A model generated the notes under the pieces. That model did no database searches. It had not been told where the DNA came from and saw nothing but the letters and a program-made list of their open reading frames with translations. This document shows positions 43,461 through 53,291 of a stretch of DNA of 64,000 nucleotides, piece by piece; position 1 is the first letter of the stretch; every line of letters begins with the position of its first letter. The DNA is from Paenibacillus castaneae (GTDB taxonomy: Bacteria; Bacillota; Bacilli; Paenibacillales; Paenibacillaceae): contig NZ_KZ614144.1 of assembly GCF_002884445.1 (NCBI RefSeq), forward strand, positions 5,568,712 to 5,632,711, written 5' to 3'. Position numbers and translations under genes: made by a program.

Positions 43461-44264
43461 TCATTTCCGATTAGCCTCCAGCCATACTGCTGCATAATCG
43501 ACTAATGGTTGAATGGGCATGAGCAGCGCATCGGCATTGGCAATTTTCCCTCTGCGAATATGATTCGTATCTCGCTCAAAGGCATCTCCGATCAAATTGA
43601 AATCATCGGGATCGATATCGATATCCACGAAATCAACCCACTGCTTCTCTCCGTTTATGTACACAGGCGCTTTATTAACTACTACCGCTTTTCCCTTATA
43701 GGCAGCACGATATTCTGCCAAGTGGATAGAAGTATTGTTTCTATGGCTTACGCCAAGCAGAAGAACATAGCCATCGGCCTCATATAACCGAGCTAGCGGC
43801 GAGTTTTCGCCCAATGCATATGTCAAGCTGTGATTACGAATAATTGCAGCTTTTCTGGAGCCCCATGCGGCAAAGGAAACCTGAGGGTGACTGCTTCTTA
43901 TTACACCCGTTTGCTTTCGGAAGCAATCAGCAATTTTCCCCATTCCTTCACAAGGAATAAGATCCTCATCAAATGCCGGCATCGTTTCTCTAATCGGATT
44001 CCACCACGACTCTTTAACAGGCGGAAGCCTCCAGCTAGCTGGATCAGATAAATCCGGCGTATGAGTCGGCATCACAAGTGTTCCGTTCTCCCCTAGACAC
44101 TGCTCCAATGCCAAAATCAAGGCAACTGGCCCTCCAGCTATCCATCCGCCTAATGATTTCATAGAGGAATGCATAATAACGGTCATCCCCGGTTTAATAC
44201 CTAACGATTCAAAGTCCTTCTTCAACGACTCCGATGTAATCAAATCTCCTTGCATCTCTTCCAT
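43461..44264 (-). CDS. AAC(3) family N-acetyltransferase
   Basis: A 267-residue acetyltransferase of the Antibiotic_NAT family. The N-terminal VIMHSSMKSLGGWIAGG and the LGVSHRNNTSIHLAEYRA segment (active-site His) are typical, as is the TLVMPTHTPDL strand. It could acetylate the 3-amino group of aminoglycosides, but many genomic members act on other substrates (FrbF-like, YokD). The start at 44264 is eight bases after AGGTG; the GTG at 44273 sits inside that site. Single gene. Confidence 0.86.
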   Translation of the reverse strand: MEEMQGDLITSESLKKDFESLGIKPGMTVIMHSSMKSLGGWIAGGPVALILALEQCLGENGTLVMPTHTPDLSDPASWRLPPVKESWWNPIRETMPAFDEDLIPCEGMGKIADCFRKQTGVIRSSHPQVSFAAWGSRKAAIIRNHSLTYALGENSPLARLYEADGYVLLLGVSHRNNTSIHLAEYRAAYKGKAVVVNKAPVYINGEKQWVDFVDIDIDPDDFNLIGDAFERDTNHIRRGKIANADALLMPIQPLVDYAAVWLEANRK

Positions 44265-44428
44265 TGTTATCACACCTACTATTTATTCGTTATTTATCCA
44301 TCTATTATAAACTAAATGCTATACCTTTTCTTTGTAGGATAATTTAATACATAATTTGATTTCATATTTGGTAACTTTTTCTTTATATAGAGCGTTTTAA
44401 CTATGTAGTGAAAAAAGGAGGCTAGCAT

Positions 44429-45460
44429 ATGTTGAAAATGAAGAACAAAAAATCTGTTTTTAGCGCGGCTGCTTTAGGAGCCGTTCTAAGTGTATCGCTT
44501 TTGTTTTCGAGCTCTGTTTCAGCAATTGCGCCCACATACGCCAAATGGGCTAGCAGGACCAAGGTAATCTATGCTAGCAGCGGATCTATTGAATGGGCCG
44601 CAGGAGCGGCTAAATGGAAAAACGCAACGAACTTCAATGTGTCTACTGGGGGAACCGATAAAAGTTATTATGCATATACGGTTAATGATTCTTCTGTCAC
44701 TTGGGACGGCATCTGCTCGACTACTGTTAATGCAGGAATCATTACAAGCGCTACGCTGAAGCTTAATACTTACTTTACTTCACAGCCCAAATATACGACG
44801 GCGATCATTAATGGAGTGACTGGTCATGAAATAGGACATTCACTTGGCTTGGAACATACAGGTATCGTTGAAACCACTTCTATAATGAATCCCTACACTT
44901 TCGACAGCAGCAACGTGCCGGTAAGAGCATTATCTCCTTCCTCTTCCGACATTACAGCTACGAATAGCTTATATCCCCTTCTTCAATCCGCCGCAACAAA
45001 CGCAAGTACGGGTTATCATTCAGCAGACGGCATTTATTTATCTCCATCTTGGGCTGTATATTATGAGGACGAAGAAGCATTAACGAAAGCAGCGGATCTG
45101 GTAGTCAAGGGCACTGTCTCCAAAGAAAAAGGCAATACCTTCAAAGCAAGGGGAGAATATCAGACCTATAAAAAGGAAGTTCGCCTAGAAGTGGCAGAAG
45201 TGCTTAAAGGCGACATCAGCTTACTGAACAGCAGCATTAGCGTAGCTCAAATGGGCGGATCAGACGGTATTGTAACGGTATACGGAGAACATACGACTCA
45301 TCTGAATAAGAACCAAGAGGTTGTTTTGTTTTTACGGAAAACAGAGGATAATACCTATATTCCGATTAATGAAGATGACAGTATATTTGTCATCAACCAA
45401 ACAGGCGGAATCAATAATATATCTACCCAAAAACAGCTTGATATAAATACATTGCAATAA
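44429..45460 (+). CDS. Secreted matrixin-type metalloprotease
   Basis: A 343-residue exported protein with a signal peptide (about 1-31, ending SSVSAIA). The catalytic zinc site HEIGHSLGLEH matches HExxHxxGxxH exactly (near residue 131). A Met follows in IMNPYTF, the Met-turn of metzincins. Residues about 205-343 form a separate charged domain of unknown role that includes YKKEVRLEVAEVLKG. Probably degrades extracellular or cell-surface proteins. The start ATG is seven bases after GGAGG. Confidence 0.88.
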   Translation: MLKMKNKKSVFSAAALGAVLSVSLLFSSSVSAIAPTYAKWASRTKVIYASSGSIEWAAGAAKWKNATNFNVSTGGTDKSYYAYTVNDSSVTWDGICSTTVNAGIITSATLKLNTYFTSQPKYTTAIINGVTGHEIGHSLGLEHTGIVETTSIMNPYTFDSSNVPVRALSPSSSDITATNSLYPLLQSAATNASTGYHSADGIYLSPSWAVYYEDEEALTKAADLVVKGTVSKEKGNTFKARGEYQTYKKEVRLEVAEVLKGDISLLNSSISVAQMGGSDGIVTVYGEHTTHLNKNQEVVLFLRKTEDNTYIPINEDDSIFVINQTGGINNISTQKQLDINTLQ

Positions 45461-45516
45461 TCCCATCTCTAGAACATATCGTTTGAAATTGACGTCTAGA
45501 TATTGAGGTGATGACG

Positions 45517-45885
45517 ATGAGAAGGCTATTAACTATTATTCTGGCGGTTATGCTCTGCGGCTGCTCTTCGCAAGGTAATAATACGGTGGCTAAGGAGGAA
45601 GCTCCGTTAGCTGAAATGAAAACACTTGCTTCCTTCCCTTATAAGTTAGTAAAGTGGAATAATCATATCTATCGAATATCGGAAGAAAAGGTTTCCCGCG
45701 TTTATGAGGAAATTGGTGAAATCACGATTCAATCCAGTAACGAACCAGCCGATTCCCCGAATAATTTCTCTACCACTTTCCCTGCGGGAACCAAATTATT
45801 TTCATTACATGGTGTTGAAACAAGCGAAGCCATTGCCATTCGTATTAGTAAAAATGACTATATTAAAGCAATCGCAGAACATTAG
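45517..45885 (+). CDS. Small putative lipoprotein
   Basis: A 122-residue protein with a lipoprotein signal (MRRLLTIILAVMLCGCSS, lipobox Cys at residue 16). The mature part has about 100 residues with no known motif. It lies 56 bases after the matrixin gene on the same strand and may be an accessory to it. ATG at 45517 is six bases after GAGGTG; GTG at 45508 belongs to the site. Confidence 0.72.
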   Translation: MRRLLTIILAVMLCGCSSQGNNTVAKEEAPLAEMKTLASFPYKLVKWNNHIYRISEEKVSRVYEEIGEITIQSSNEPADSPNNFSTTFPAGTKLFSLHGVETSEAIAIRISKNDYIKAIAEH

Positions 45886-45915
45886 ATTATATCTTAATCG
45901 ACCAAATGCTCGAAT

Positions 45916-45951
45916 AAGAAAAATCCCTTCACATTTGAAGGGATTTTTCTT
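45916..45951. terminator. Strong bidirectional terminator
   Basis: A 15-bp stem AAGAAAAATCCCTTC with a 6-base loop and an A/T-rich base on both sides. It separates the lipoprotein gene from the converging germination operon. Confidence 0.9.
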
Positions 45952-45957
45952 ATCCTA

Positions 45958-47070
45958 TTATTCGGTAATTCCCGTATTTACAATTTGTAAAGACACACTT
46001 GTATCGAACGGGATTTTCGGATATTCTTCCGACCAGTTGATCTGCTTCCAAAGCTTAGGATGGAACGACATGAGCCTGCGTGCAATGCCGAATCCGTCAT
46101 GTCCGGCACGCTGCATTTTCTGAACGATTTCCTTCGAATCGTCCGTCAGCTCTTCCGCTAAGATCTTCTCCAGGTTGTGCAGCACGCTCATACTGTACAA
46201 ATGATTACTTGGATCTTCTACAACGCTGACCCGTAGCTTAAGCTGAAGCTTAACCTTAATTTGTTGATCGTCCGAGACCGTTACTTTTAGCTTCCGTTTT
46301 AAGCTTTTGATTTCGATGCTCACATAATCATAGCCGTTAGATTTCTGTGGATTGTCCACCCTCAGTGTCAACAATGTTTTTTTGCTTTGCAAATTGGATA
46401 ACAGCAGATAAAGCTTCGAGTCGTCTTGGTCTAATGTTGCTGTCATCTGAACCCCTTTAAACAAAGCGATGCCGGACACGGTTGGCTTTCCGTTATGATC
46501 GATCAAATAGGGCAGCGAAAAGTCGAATCCGCGATCTAACGGGTGAAGCGTCTGAATATTAACACGAGGAATGGTCGTCGACTTTTCCAAGCTGTTTAGA
46601 AGATCATCAATATACAAGCCGATTGTCTTCGAACCGATCTTCTTATGCGCGATCATATCCTCCGCTTTGCCTTTCGTTACCGCAATTCTAGCGCTTAATG
46701 GACTCTTCGGGTCGCGGTAATACACATCCAAGTAAGGCATCATATCCTGATTTTTCACAAACTCTTCGCTTATTAGAAGCACCCGCAATTTCGCGGCTGA
46801 ATAGCTCCCTGATATTTCCTCATCGATCTTCTCCCTAGCATGCTGGGTGCTTCTCGCCAGTACGGAATGCACTTCACTTGTATCCTTGGTCCCCGATTCC
46901 GTAACCGAGATATCCCGAATGGACACGGTTGCCCGAATCATTCCATTGGAGCCTTGATCGATACCGCCTATGCTCACGTTTCTCTCATTCTTCATGAGTT
47001 GTTGATCCCAACACCCGCATAACAGCAGGACTCCAACTGCAAACACTGCCCAGAACCATATCCTACTCAT
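45958..47070 (-). CDS. Ger(x)C family spore germination lipoprotein
   Basis: A 370-residue C subunit of a GerA-type nutrient germinant receptor. The lipoprotein signal LLLCGCWDQQ has its Cys at about residue 20. The conserved Ger(x)C strands are visible (NVSIGGIDQ and the C-terminal region). It is anchored in the outer leaflet of the spore inner membrane. The gene is last in the A-B-C operon and overlaps the B gene by 4 bases. Confidence 0.93.
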   Translation of the reverse strand: MSRIWFWAVFAVGVLLLCGCWDQQLMKNERNVSIGGIDQGSNGMIRATVSIRDISVTESGTKDTSEVHSVLARSTQHAREKIDEEISGSYSAAKLRVLLISEEFVKNQDMMPYLDVYYRDPKSPLSARIAVTKGKAEDMIAHKKIGSKTIGLYIDDLLNSLEKSTTIPRVNIQTLHPLDRGFDFSLPYLIDHNGKPTVSGIALFKGVQMTATLDQDDSKLYLLLSNLQSKKTLLTLRVDNPQKSNGYDYVSIEIKSLKRKLKVTVSDDQQIKVKLQLKLRVSVVEDPSNHLYSMSVLHNLEKILAEELTDDSKEIVQKMQRAGHDGFGIARRLMSFHPKLWKQINWSEEYPKIPFDTSVSLQIVNTGITE

Positions 47071-48167
47071 GCTTCCGCCTGTTCTTTCCCTTTAATTTTC
47101 CGCAAATATGAAATGCAAAGCAGTATAAGCGGAAGCGCGATTAGAGAGACTCCAGTCAATATGCCAACGATATACTTCATCTTATTGATCATGTCCTGAT
47201 CATGCGGATAAAGTGAAATACACAGGATGACTAAAGCAACATATGGAGCAGTGCCGGCGTGCTGCTTCTTGCCGAAAAGGGCAGAAACGGTTTTGGCTGA
47301 CATGAACAAATAGGCCATGACTGACGTTATGACAACAAGTGTCCAGATCGTTAAGAAGTAAAGGTCGGCTCGCTCGAATATCGTAAACGATAATGTCTTA
47401 ACCATATAAAGCACCGGCTGCGGAATAACTTTAAGCTCTTCGGGACTGAATACGATCAGGCAAGTAAACACCATGAACGTATATACAAGCGTGGAGAAAA
47501 TATTGCCGAAGATGGTTGCTTTCAGAATCCCTTTGCTTTTCCCTTGCACGTAGGGATAACAAAAAAACAGAATTTCAAACCCATATAACGAATCCATGGA
47601 CTGCATCATTGCTTTAAATACACCCGGAAGGCTAACCTGGTTGATCGGCAGGATGTACATGAGATCAGCGTCTCGGTACGCATATGTCGCGATCAGAATT
47701 AAGACGAAGATCAGACCAAAGGTAAGTACGAAAAACCGCGCGATCAATCTAATATTTTCCCGTATCATATAAAGTGATGTCAGCAGCATGAGGGACAGAA
47801 TGACCCACCCAGGCGTATTTGAAAATACCCAATCCCTCATAACGTCGCCAAATTCAACCAATAGGAAACTGCATTCGAGAATAAACATGCTCGCGTAAAC
47901 AACGTGCACGATTTTCCCCAAGACCTTACCTAGCAGCATCGGCAAATATTCGAACAAAGTCAAAGCAGGAAATCTCCGGCTCAGCCCCCAAATGATTACG
48001 ATAAGCAATAATGAAGTTATTCCAGCCAGAATGACCGAAATCCAAGCATCGTTCCCGGCGATCGATTCCACACTGGAAGGCAGGAACAAGATGCTTACAC
48101 CGATCTGCGCCTGAATAACTAGAATCGTCAGCTGCGCTGGTGTGATCTTGTCTTTAGCCGCGATCAT
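47067..48167 (-). CDS. GerB-type germinant receptor permease subunit
   Basis: A 366-residue integral membrane protein of the APC/spore germination permease family with about ten transmembrane helices. N-terminal ITPAQLTILVIQAQIGVSIL is characteristic. The B subunit is thought to bind the germinant. Stop overlaps the start of the C gene and its start overlaps the end of the A gene by 14 bases, so all three are translationally coupled. Confidence 0.94.
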   Translation of the reverse strand: MIAAKDKITPAQLTILVIQAQIGVSILFLPSSVESIAGNDAWISVILAGITSLLLIVIIWGLSRRFPALTLFEYLPMLLGKVLGKIVHVVYASMFILECSFLLVEFGDVMRDWVFSNTPGWVILSLMLLTSLYMIRENIRLIARFFVLTFGLIFVLILIATYAYRDADLMYILPINQVSLPGVFKAMMQSMDSLYGFEILFFCYPYVQGKSKGILKATIFGNIFSTLVYTFMVFTCLIVFSPEELKVIPQPVLYMVKTLSFTIFERADLYFLTIWTLVVITSVMAYLFMSAKTVSALFGKKQHAGTAPYVALVILCISLYPHDQDMINKMKYIVGILTGVSLIALPLILLCISYLRKIKGKEQAEA

Positions 48168-49695
48168 CGCCTCTCTCCTCCTTCGCCCTAGTTTCTTGGA
48201 CCAGCTTCTGCGGTTGCGGGTCTATGGGACGTTCGTTCAGCTTCCAGAACGGGAAACGAACAACGGCATCCTTCCAATCCTTCAGCCGCATAGGTGCAGC
48301 TGGTGCGAAATAAGGCGTACCAAAAGACTCCAGCTTGCAGAGATGCACCATCATGAAAGTAAAGCTGAAGACGATTCCTATAAACCCGAGCAGAGCTGCC
48401 GCAATCATCATCGGAAACCGCAGCAGCCGGACTGAATAACTCATCTCATGAGAGGGAACAACGAACGAGGCAATCCCCGTCAAAGCTACAACGATGATCA
48501 TCGGATAGGATACAAGTCCGACACGAACAACCGCATCTCCGATGACCAGACCTCCTACGATACCTATTGATTGTCCAATTGGAGCAGGCAGGCGCATTCC
48601 CGCTTCCCTAAGCAGCTCAATCGTCAGCTCCATGAACAAGGCTTCCAGAATGGGTGGATAAGGAATTTTTTCAACGCTGCCTTTGATCTGATAGAACAAC
48701 TCCATCGGAATAACTTCATAATGGAATGACACGACCGCGATATAGTAAGCAGGGAGCATGATCGCTATGAAAAAGCTGAATAAACGCAATAGCCTGATAA
48801 AGGAACCAGCCAAGGAACGGCTGTTATAATCGTCTGGCGACTGGTAGAAAACAAAGAAGGACACTGGCATAATTAATGCAGCAGGAGTACCCTCCATTAA
48901 AAGCGCCACACGCCCTTCTAGCAAATTCCCAGCTACTCTGTCCGGCCGCTCTGTCTGTAATATTTGCGGGAATGGAGACAGAGATTTGTCCTCCATATAT
49001 TCAAGTACTAAATATCCGTTCATTAAATTATCAGCATTAATCGATGTAATTCTTCGTTCGATCTCTTTGACTAACTCCGGGCTTGCTAAATCGTTCAAAT
49101 ATACAATAGAAGCATCGGTCTTCGTCATCTTGCCCAACGTATACTGGCGCACAACAAGATTTCTGCTGTTGATCTGCTTGCGGACAAGCTGAAGATTAAC
49201 CTGCATGCTTTCGATAAAACCGTCATGCGCGCCTTGAATGGATTTCTCGTTCGCCGGCTCCACCACAGCTCTGTTATTGAGGAAGACAACTTGAATGGCA
49301 TAGCATTCTTCCCTCCCTTCAAGGAAGAGGACGGCATATCCCCGAATCATAAGATCAATTACAGGCTCTAAGTTCGTATGCTTCTCCACTAAGTTGGCCG
49401 TAATATCACGTTCTGGATTTACTCCCTGCGCTTTAAGCAGCGGCTTCAGAATGACTTCCTGTATTTTGTCGGGATCGCAGACGGAATTCAGATAAAGGAG
49501 GCAGCCTTGTTCTGATAAGTAGTTGATTGGACGGCTAACGAGATCCTCTGTATGAAAGAGGGCCTGGTCCACGTATGAAATATTGTTTTGAAGCGCAGCC
49601 TCCACGTTCTTCTCGATCGGCGCGACTCGGCTTTTCCTGGCTGCACTTTTGCCTACATGCCGATTGTTAGAAAAAATCTGACTAAAGAAACCCAT
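48154..49695 (-). CDS. GerA-type germinant receptor A subunit
   Basis: A 513-residue protein with a large N-terminal hydrophilic domain (about 1-280) and a C-terminal block of about five transmembrane segments (about 290-450). Family motifs include VSRPINYLSEQGC, TLGKMTKTDASIVYL and GRVALLMEGTPAALI. It forms the oligomeric membrane channel part of the germinant receptor. First gene of the operon. Such operons are transcribed by sigma-G in the forespore. A weakly matching site (GCATA and CATTTGA on the minus strand, upstream of 49740) is only suggestive. The start follows GGGGTG. Confidence 0.95.
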   Translation of the reverse strand: MGFFSQIFSNNRHVGKSAARKSRVAPIEKNVEAALQNNISYVDQALFHTEDLVSRPINYLSEQGCLLYLNSVCDPDKIQEVILKPLLKAQGVNPERDITANLVEKHTNLEPVIDLMIRGYAVLFLEGREECYAIQVVFLNNRAVVEPANEKSIQGAHDGFIESMQVNLQLVRKQINSRNLVVRQYTLGKMTKTDASIVYLNDLASPELVKEIERRITSINADNLMNGYLVLEYMEDKSLSPFPQILQTERPDRVAGNLLEGRVALLMEGTPAALIMPVSFFVFYQSPDDYNSRSLAGSFIRLLRLFSFFIAIMLPAYYIAVVSFHYEVIPMELFYQIKGSVEKIPYPPILEALFMELTIELLREAGMRLPAPIGQSIGIVGGLVIGDAVVRVGLVSYPMIIVVALTGIASFVVPSHEMSYSVRLLRFPMMIAAALLGFIGIVFSFTFMMVHLCKLESFGTPYFAPAAPMRLKDWKDAVVRFPFWKLNERPIDPQPQKLVQETRAKEERGDDRG

Positions 49696-49974
49696 TACTG
49701 CACCCCATCTCTCTTATCGTCACAGGGTATTGTTTCCAATGAATAGTTCTATTATCCCTCTTCATCAAATGTAAAACTGCTCATTAGCTATGCGATATGG
49801 CCTGTTTCGCTCAGCGAACATTCCATCCATTCCGATCATGTTATATAATAAGTAGATTGCCTTCAATCAAATCGAAACGATATTCTAAAGCAGCCGATGC
49901 TTTCAAAACTAGTTTCGCTTTAACAATAGGATTATTAGGTTATTAGTCCACAAAGCGTAAGGAGAGTGAATCGT

Positions 49975-51012
49975 ATGGATATTATTGAAATCTTAACCGA
50001 CTTAATTGACGAGGATACAGATCAGCCTAGATACCAGTTTGATGAGGAAGCTCTACAGGAATTGATGAAGAGCATCGAAGAGATCGGACTGCTCTCGCCC
50101 ATCAAAGTGAGAACGACCAGCGACGGACGGTATAAGATTATTTACGGAAATAGACGCTATAAAGCTAGCAAAATGCTTGGCCGCAAAACCATCCCATGTA
50201 TTGTCTCGACCGTTACGGATGAAATGGAAATTTATTTGGAGCAAATAGCGGAAAATTTAACGCGTGAAGGCTTCTCTCCCATCGAGGAAGCAGAAGCATT
50301 CAATAAGCTGCTGAATGATCCCAAGTTCCGAAGCTCTACCAAATACTTATCCGGGAAGCTGAGCAAGCCGGAGAGCTATATCAAGAACAAGTGCGAGCTG
50401 CTTAAATTCAGTAAAGCTGTGAAGAAGCTCATCATAAGCGGCACTGAAATCAAGAAGGATAGGCTGACAGAGGATCAGCTTCTTCCTCTGAAGGATTTGC
50501 CGCTTGAGCACCGTGACCCGCTTGCCCTTATTGCAGCTAGAGATGAGCTTCCGGTCAGTGATGTAAAAAAAATTGCAAAGCTGTTCAAGGACAAAACGAT
50601 ATCGGACAGCACCAAGGATAAGCTTCTCTTCAAAACAGGAAGCGGACTTCTAGAAACCTGGTCTACTCATGAGCAGAATAAAACGGAGCGTGCCAAGCCT
50701 GCTGCAGAGCCTAAGGCTCCGACAGTCAAAGCCGTTAAGCAGCAATCAGCGGAGCCGTCACAGCAGACACGCCCAACAATAGCTTCCATTGAGGTTAACA
50801 GGGAGAAGCTCCAAGCTGCGCTTAATCACAGTCCATTAGCTCCTGAATTACTGCAAACCTTGCAACATATTATGCCTAATGAACAATCTGCTTTCTTGAA
50901 CGATGTGGATACGCTTATCGACAGCTTAGAGAAGCATTTGACAGAGTGGAAAAAGGTGCGAGAGCTCGCAAGTGCCGCTTCTGCTGCTGTTGCTGTTGCT
51001 GCGGCAGAATAA
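49975..51012 (+). CDS. ParB/Spo0J-like partition-type protein
   Basis: A 345-residue ParB N-terminal-domain protein. The first 100 residues show the ParB fold with the sequence YKIIYGNRRYKASKMLG and an arginine-rich CTP-binding-type motif GNRRYKA, and the helical DNA-binding part follows. The C-terminus has a low-complexity Lys/Ala/Pro linker and a poly-Ala tail. No parA, parS or replication genes are near. It differs from the chromosomal parAB locus. It may be a Noc-like, plasmid-derived or phage-derived paralogue. Start ATG is ten bases after AAGGAG. Confidence 0.82.
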   Translation: MDIIEILTDLIDEDTDQPRYQFDEEALQELMKSIEEIGLLSPIKVRTTSDGRYKIIYGNRRYKASKMLGRKTIPCIVSTVTDEMEIYLEQIAENLTREGFSPIEEAEAFNKLLNDPKFRSSTKYLSGKLSKPESYIKNKCELLKFSKAVKKLIISGTEIKKDRLTEDQLLPLKDLPLEHRDPLALIAARDELPVSDVKKIAKLFKDKTISDSTKDKLLFKTGSGLLETWSTHEQNKTERAKPAAEPKAPTVKAVKQQSAEPSQQTRPTIASIEVNREKLQAALNHSPLAPELLQTLQHIMPNEQSAFLNDVDTLIDSLEKHLTEWKKVRELASAASAAVAVAAAE

Positions 51013-51020
51013 ACCAACCA

Positions 51021-51064
51021 AAAAGGGCTGCTCCCCTGTCACTCGACTAGGGAGCAGCCCTTTT
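51021..51064. terminator. Strong bidirectional terminator
   Basis: AAAAGGGCTGCTCCC pairs perfectly with GGGAGCAGCCCTTTT over a 14-base loop, between the converging parB-like and MMPL genes. Confidence 0.9.
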
Positions 51065-51082
51065 GGCTGTAAACGAAGCATC

Positions 51083-53248
51083 TTAAAACCAGCGTGGCGC
51101 CCACCAGTTCCATTTGCCAAGCAAGCTCATGAGCGAGGGCACGAGGACCATTCTGACAACAGTGGCATCAATGAATATCGCAGTTGCTATCCCGATGCCG
51201 AGCTGTTTGACCCCAACAACCTCACCGAAAGCAAACGGCGCTGTGACAGCGATCATAATCGCTGCAGCAGACGTAATGATTTTGCTGGTGGACGCCATTC
51301 CCGTAAGAACTGCATATTCATTATTTTGCGTTCTTCGATATTCCTCATAAATCCGTGATAAAAGGAACACCCCATAATCCATGCTGATTCCGAACACAAG
51401 TCCAAATATAAAAACGGGGATCATAATGGCGATGCTGCTCGGTTCCATGCCCAAACGTCCGCTTTCAAATATCCATGCTAAAATACCAAATGAAGCTCCT
51501 AAGCTTAGCAGATTCATCACTATCGTCTTCAAAGCCACTACTACAGACCGGAATGCGATAAACAGGACGATAAAGTTGGAAATGAACAAGAAAGCAATCA
51601 CATAACCTATATTTGCAAAAATATTATCGAATACCTCCTGCTGATACTTCGCTTCTCCTCCCAGCAAGAATGGCAGTGATGAGGCAGCAGCTCCTCTCCC
51701 CCCTCCCGGTTCCTGCTTCTGCTCCCAGATTCTCAGCCACTGCCTCGCTTCCTTCGAGGAAGGCTCTCCCGCTAACGTCACACCGATCAGCATATGATCA
51801 CCGCTCACAAAGGGCTGAAGCACTGCTACATATTTCTTATACGATGACGGTTTCTGAACAATGCGATACAGCTGCTCTGGAGTCATTCCCGACCTAGAGA
51901 ATACGGAATCCACCTCTTTAACGCTTCTGTCGCTAGTCAGCTGCTCTACTAGCGCATAAGCCTTGAGCCAATCGGCTTTATCCCGAAATAAAGCTTTATC
52001 TTCAGCTACCAGCCAAATTCGCGAGGTCGATGGAGTCTCAAAGTGCTTCTGATAAGCATCTGCAGCCAGACGGGAAGAATAGCTCAGCGGCAGTGATGTC
52101 GCATCGGGAATCGCAAGCGCTATGCCCCTTAATGGGAGCAGGCAGCCAAGAAGCATGGACGCTGCAATCCCCCCGAGCAGGGCCGGCTTCTTCATGACAA
52201 AGCGCGATATCATGTGCCAGAACGACTGTTTAAAGTAAGCATTGGTCCGTTCTCTGCCCTTATACAAAGCAGGTAAAAAAACAGCTAGAAGCGCAGGCAG
52301 CAGCGTGAACGACAGCAGCATAGACACGGTAAGCACCGTCATTGCGCCGTACGCAATCGACGAAAACATAGGAAGCGGTATCCATACGAAGCTGAGCAAG
52401 CCTAGAAAAATGCTCGCTGATGAGTATAAGACCGCTCTCCCTGCTGTCCTCATCGCTGCAGTCAATGCTTCGGCAGCGCCTCTCGATTGTAATTCCTCGC
52501 GGAATCGGCTGACGATCATAAGCGCGAAATCAATGCTGAGCGCTAGTCCTACCATTGGAATAACGTTCAGCACAAAATTAGACATATTCATTCTCAAGCC
52601 CATTCCAAACATCAATCCCATTGCAATGGCCACACTTGCAACACCAATCAGAATAGGGAGCATCGCAATAACTAGCCTTCTGAACACCAGCCATAAAACA
52701 AAAAAAGCCAGCGGAATGCCGATCAGCTCTGCTTGTGCGAGATCAAAATGGCTAGCTCTGTTTACATCTCGCTGCACGACTGATTTGCCTGTCATTTTCA
52801 CAGATATATGGGGGTGCTGAGGCAAGCTTTCTTCCAGACTTTCAAGTGATTTCTCCATACGATAAGAGGGGGAAGAGAAGGACAGAAGCGCATAAGCAAA
52901 GTTGCCTCGCATTAGCCCTGCCTCTTTAAGCGGCGATATTACACGATCAAGGCCATTCAATTTCTGTGTCCGCTGCAGTGTCTGTTCAATGAACTGATAG
53001 AAGACAGCCTTCGTCACCGTGTCTTCTTTCTCGAACAGCAGCATCGTCGGATCATCTGGTATGCCGAAATCAGACGCGAGTATTTCCTGCACCTTCGCAT
53101 ACTGGCCGTTCGGATATAAGCCGTGATCCTTAAGAACAGTATCCAGCCTAAGCGCATAACTGCCCATGACAAGTATAATTATTGACCAGCTTACGAGGAT
53201 TGGCTTCGGAAATCGGAAGGAAACAAGTGCAAGCTTATCCAATCCCAT
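51083..53248 (-). CDS. MMPL family RND-type exporter
   Basis: A 721-residue protein with about 12 transmembrane helices in two halves, each with an extracytoplasmic loop domain (about 40-175 and 390-550). The MMPL helix motifs are visible: ALSIDFALMIVSRFREEL (about 240) and GISMDYGVFLLSRIYEEY in the second half, with paired acidic residues for proton coupling. It likely exports a lipid-like product. It is last in the PKS operon, 43 bases after the flavoprotein gene. Export of the polyketide made by that operon is the simplest guess. Confidence 0.88.
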   Translation of the reverse strand: MGLDKLALVSFRFPKPILVSWSIIILVMGSYALRLDTVLKDHGLYPNGQYAKVQEILASDFGIPDDPTMLLFEKEDTVTKAVFYQFIEQTLQRTQKLNGLDRVISPLKEAGLMRGNFAYALLSFSSPSYRMEKSLESLEESLPQHPHISVKMTGKSVVQRDVNRASHFDLAQAELIGIPLAFFVLWLVFRRLVIAMLPILIGVASVAIAMGLMFGMGLRMNMSNFVLNVIPMVGLALSIDFALMIVSRFREELQSRGAAEALTAAMRTAGRAVLYSSASIFLGLLSFVWIPLPMFSSIAYGAMTVLTVSMLLSFTLLPALLAVFLPALYKGRERTNAYFKQSFWHMISRFVMKKPALLGGIAASMLLGCLLPLRGIALAIPDATSLPLSYSSRLAADAYQKHFETPSTSRIWLVAEDKALFRDKADWLKAYALVEQLTSDRSVKEVDSVFSRSGMTPEQLYRIVQKPSSYKKYVAVLQPFVSGDHMLIGVTLAGEPSSKEARQWLRIWEQKQEPGGGRGAAASSLPFLLGGEAKYQQEVFDNIFANIGYVIAFLFISNFIVLFIAFRSVVVALKTIVMNLLSLGASFGILAWIFESGRLGMEPSSIAIMIPVFIFGLVFGISMDYGVFLLSRIYEEYRRTQNNEYAVLTGMASTSKIITSAAAIMIAVTAPFAFGEVVGVKQLGIGIATAIFIDATVVRMVLVPSLMSLLGKWNWWAPRWF

Positions 53249-53291
53249 GAGTGAGTTCCCCCTCCCGCTTCCGATTCCCGATCGATCGACA

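Noticed and set aside
41546-44264. Mobile resistance island
   Set aside because: No transposase, integrase, attachment site or long terminal repeat is seen around the APH-like and AAC(3)-like genes.
49975-51012. Plasmid or prophage integration based on the ParB-like gene
   Set aside because: No parA, rep, integrase or phage structural genes lie nearby, so integration is not supported by the window.
52242-52820. 192-aa plus-strand ORF opposite the MMPL gene
   Set aside because: Long only because of codon bias in the opposite gene. No recognisable protein pattern.
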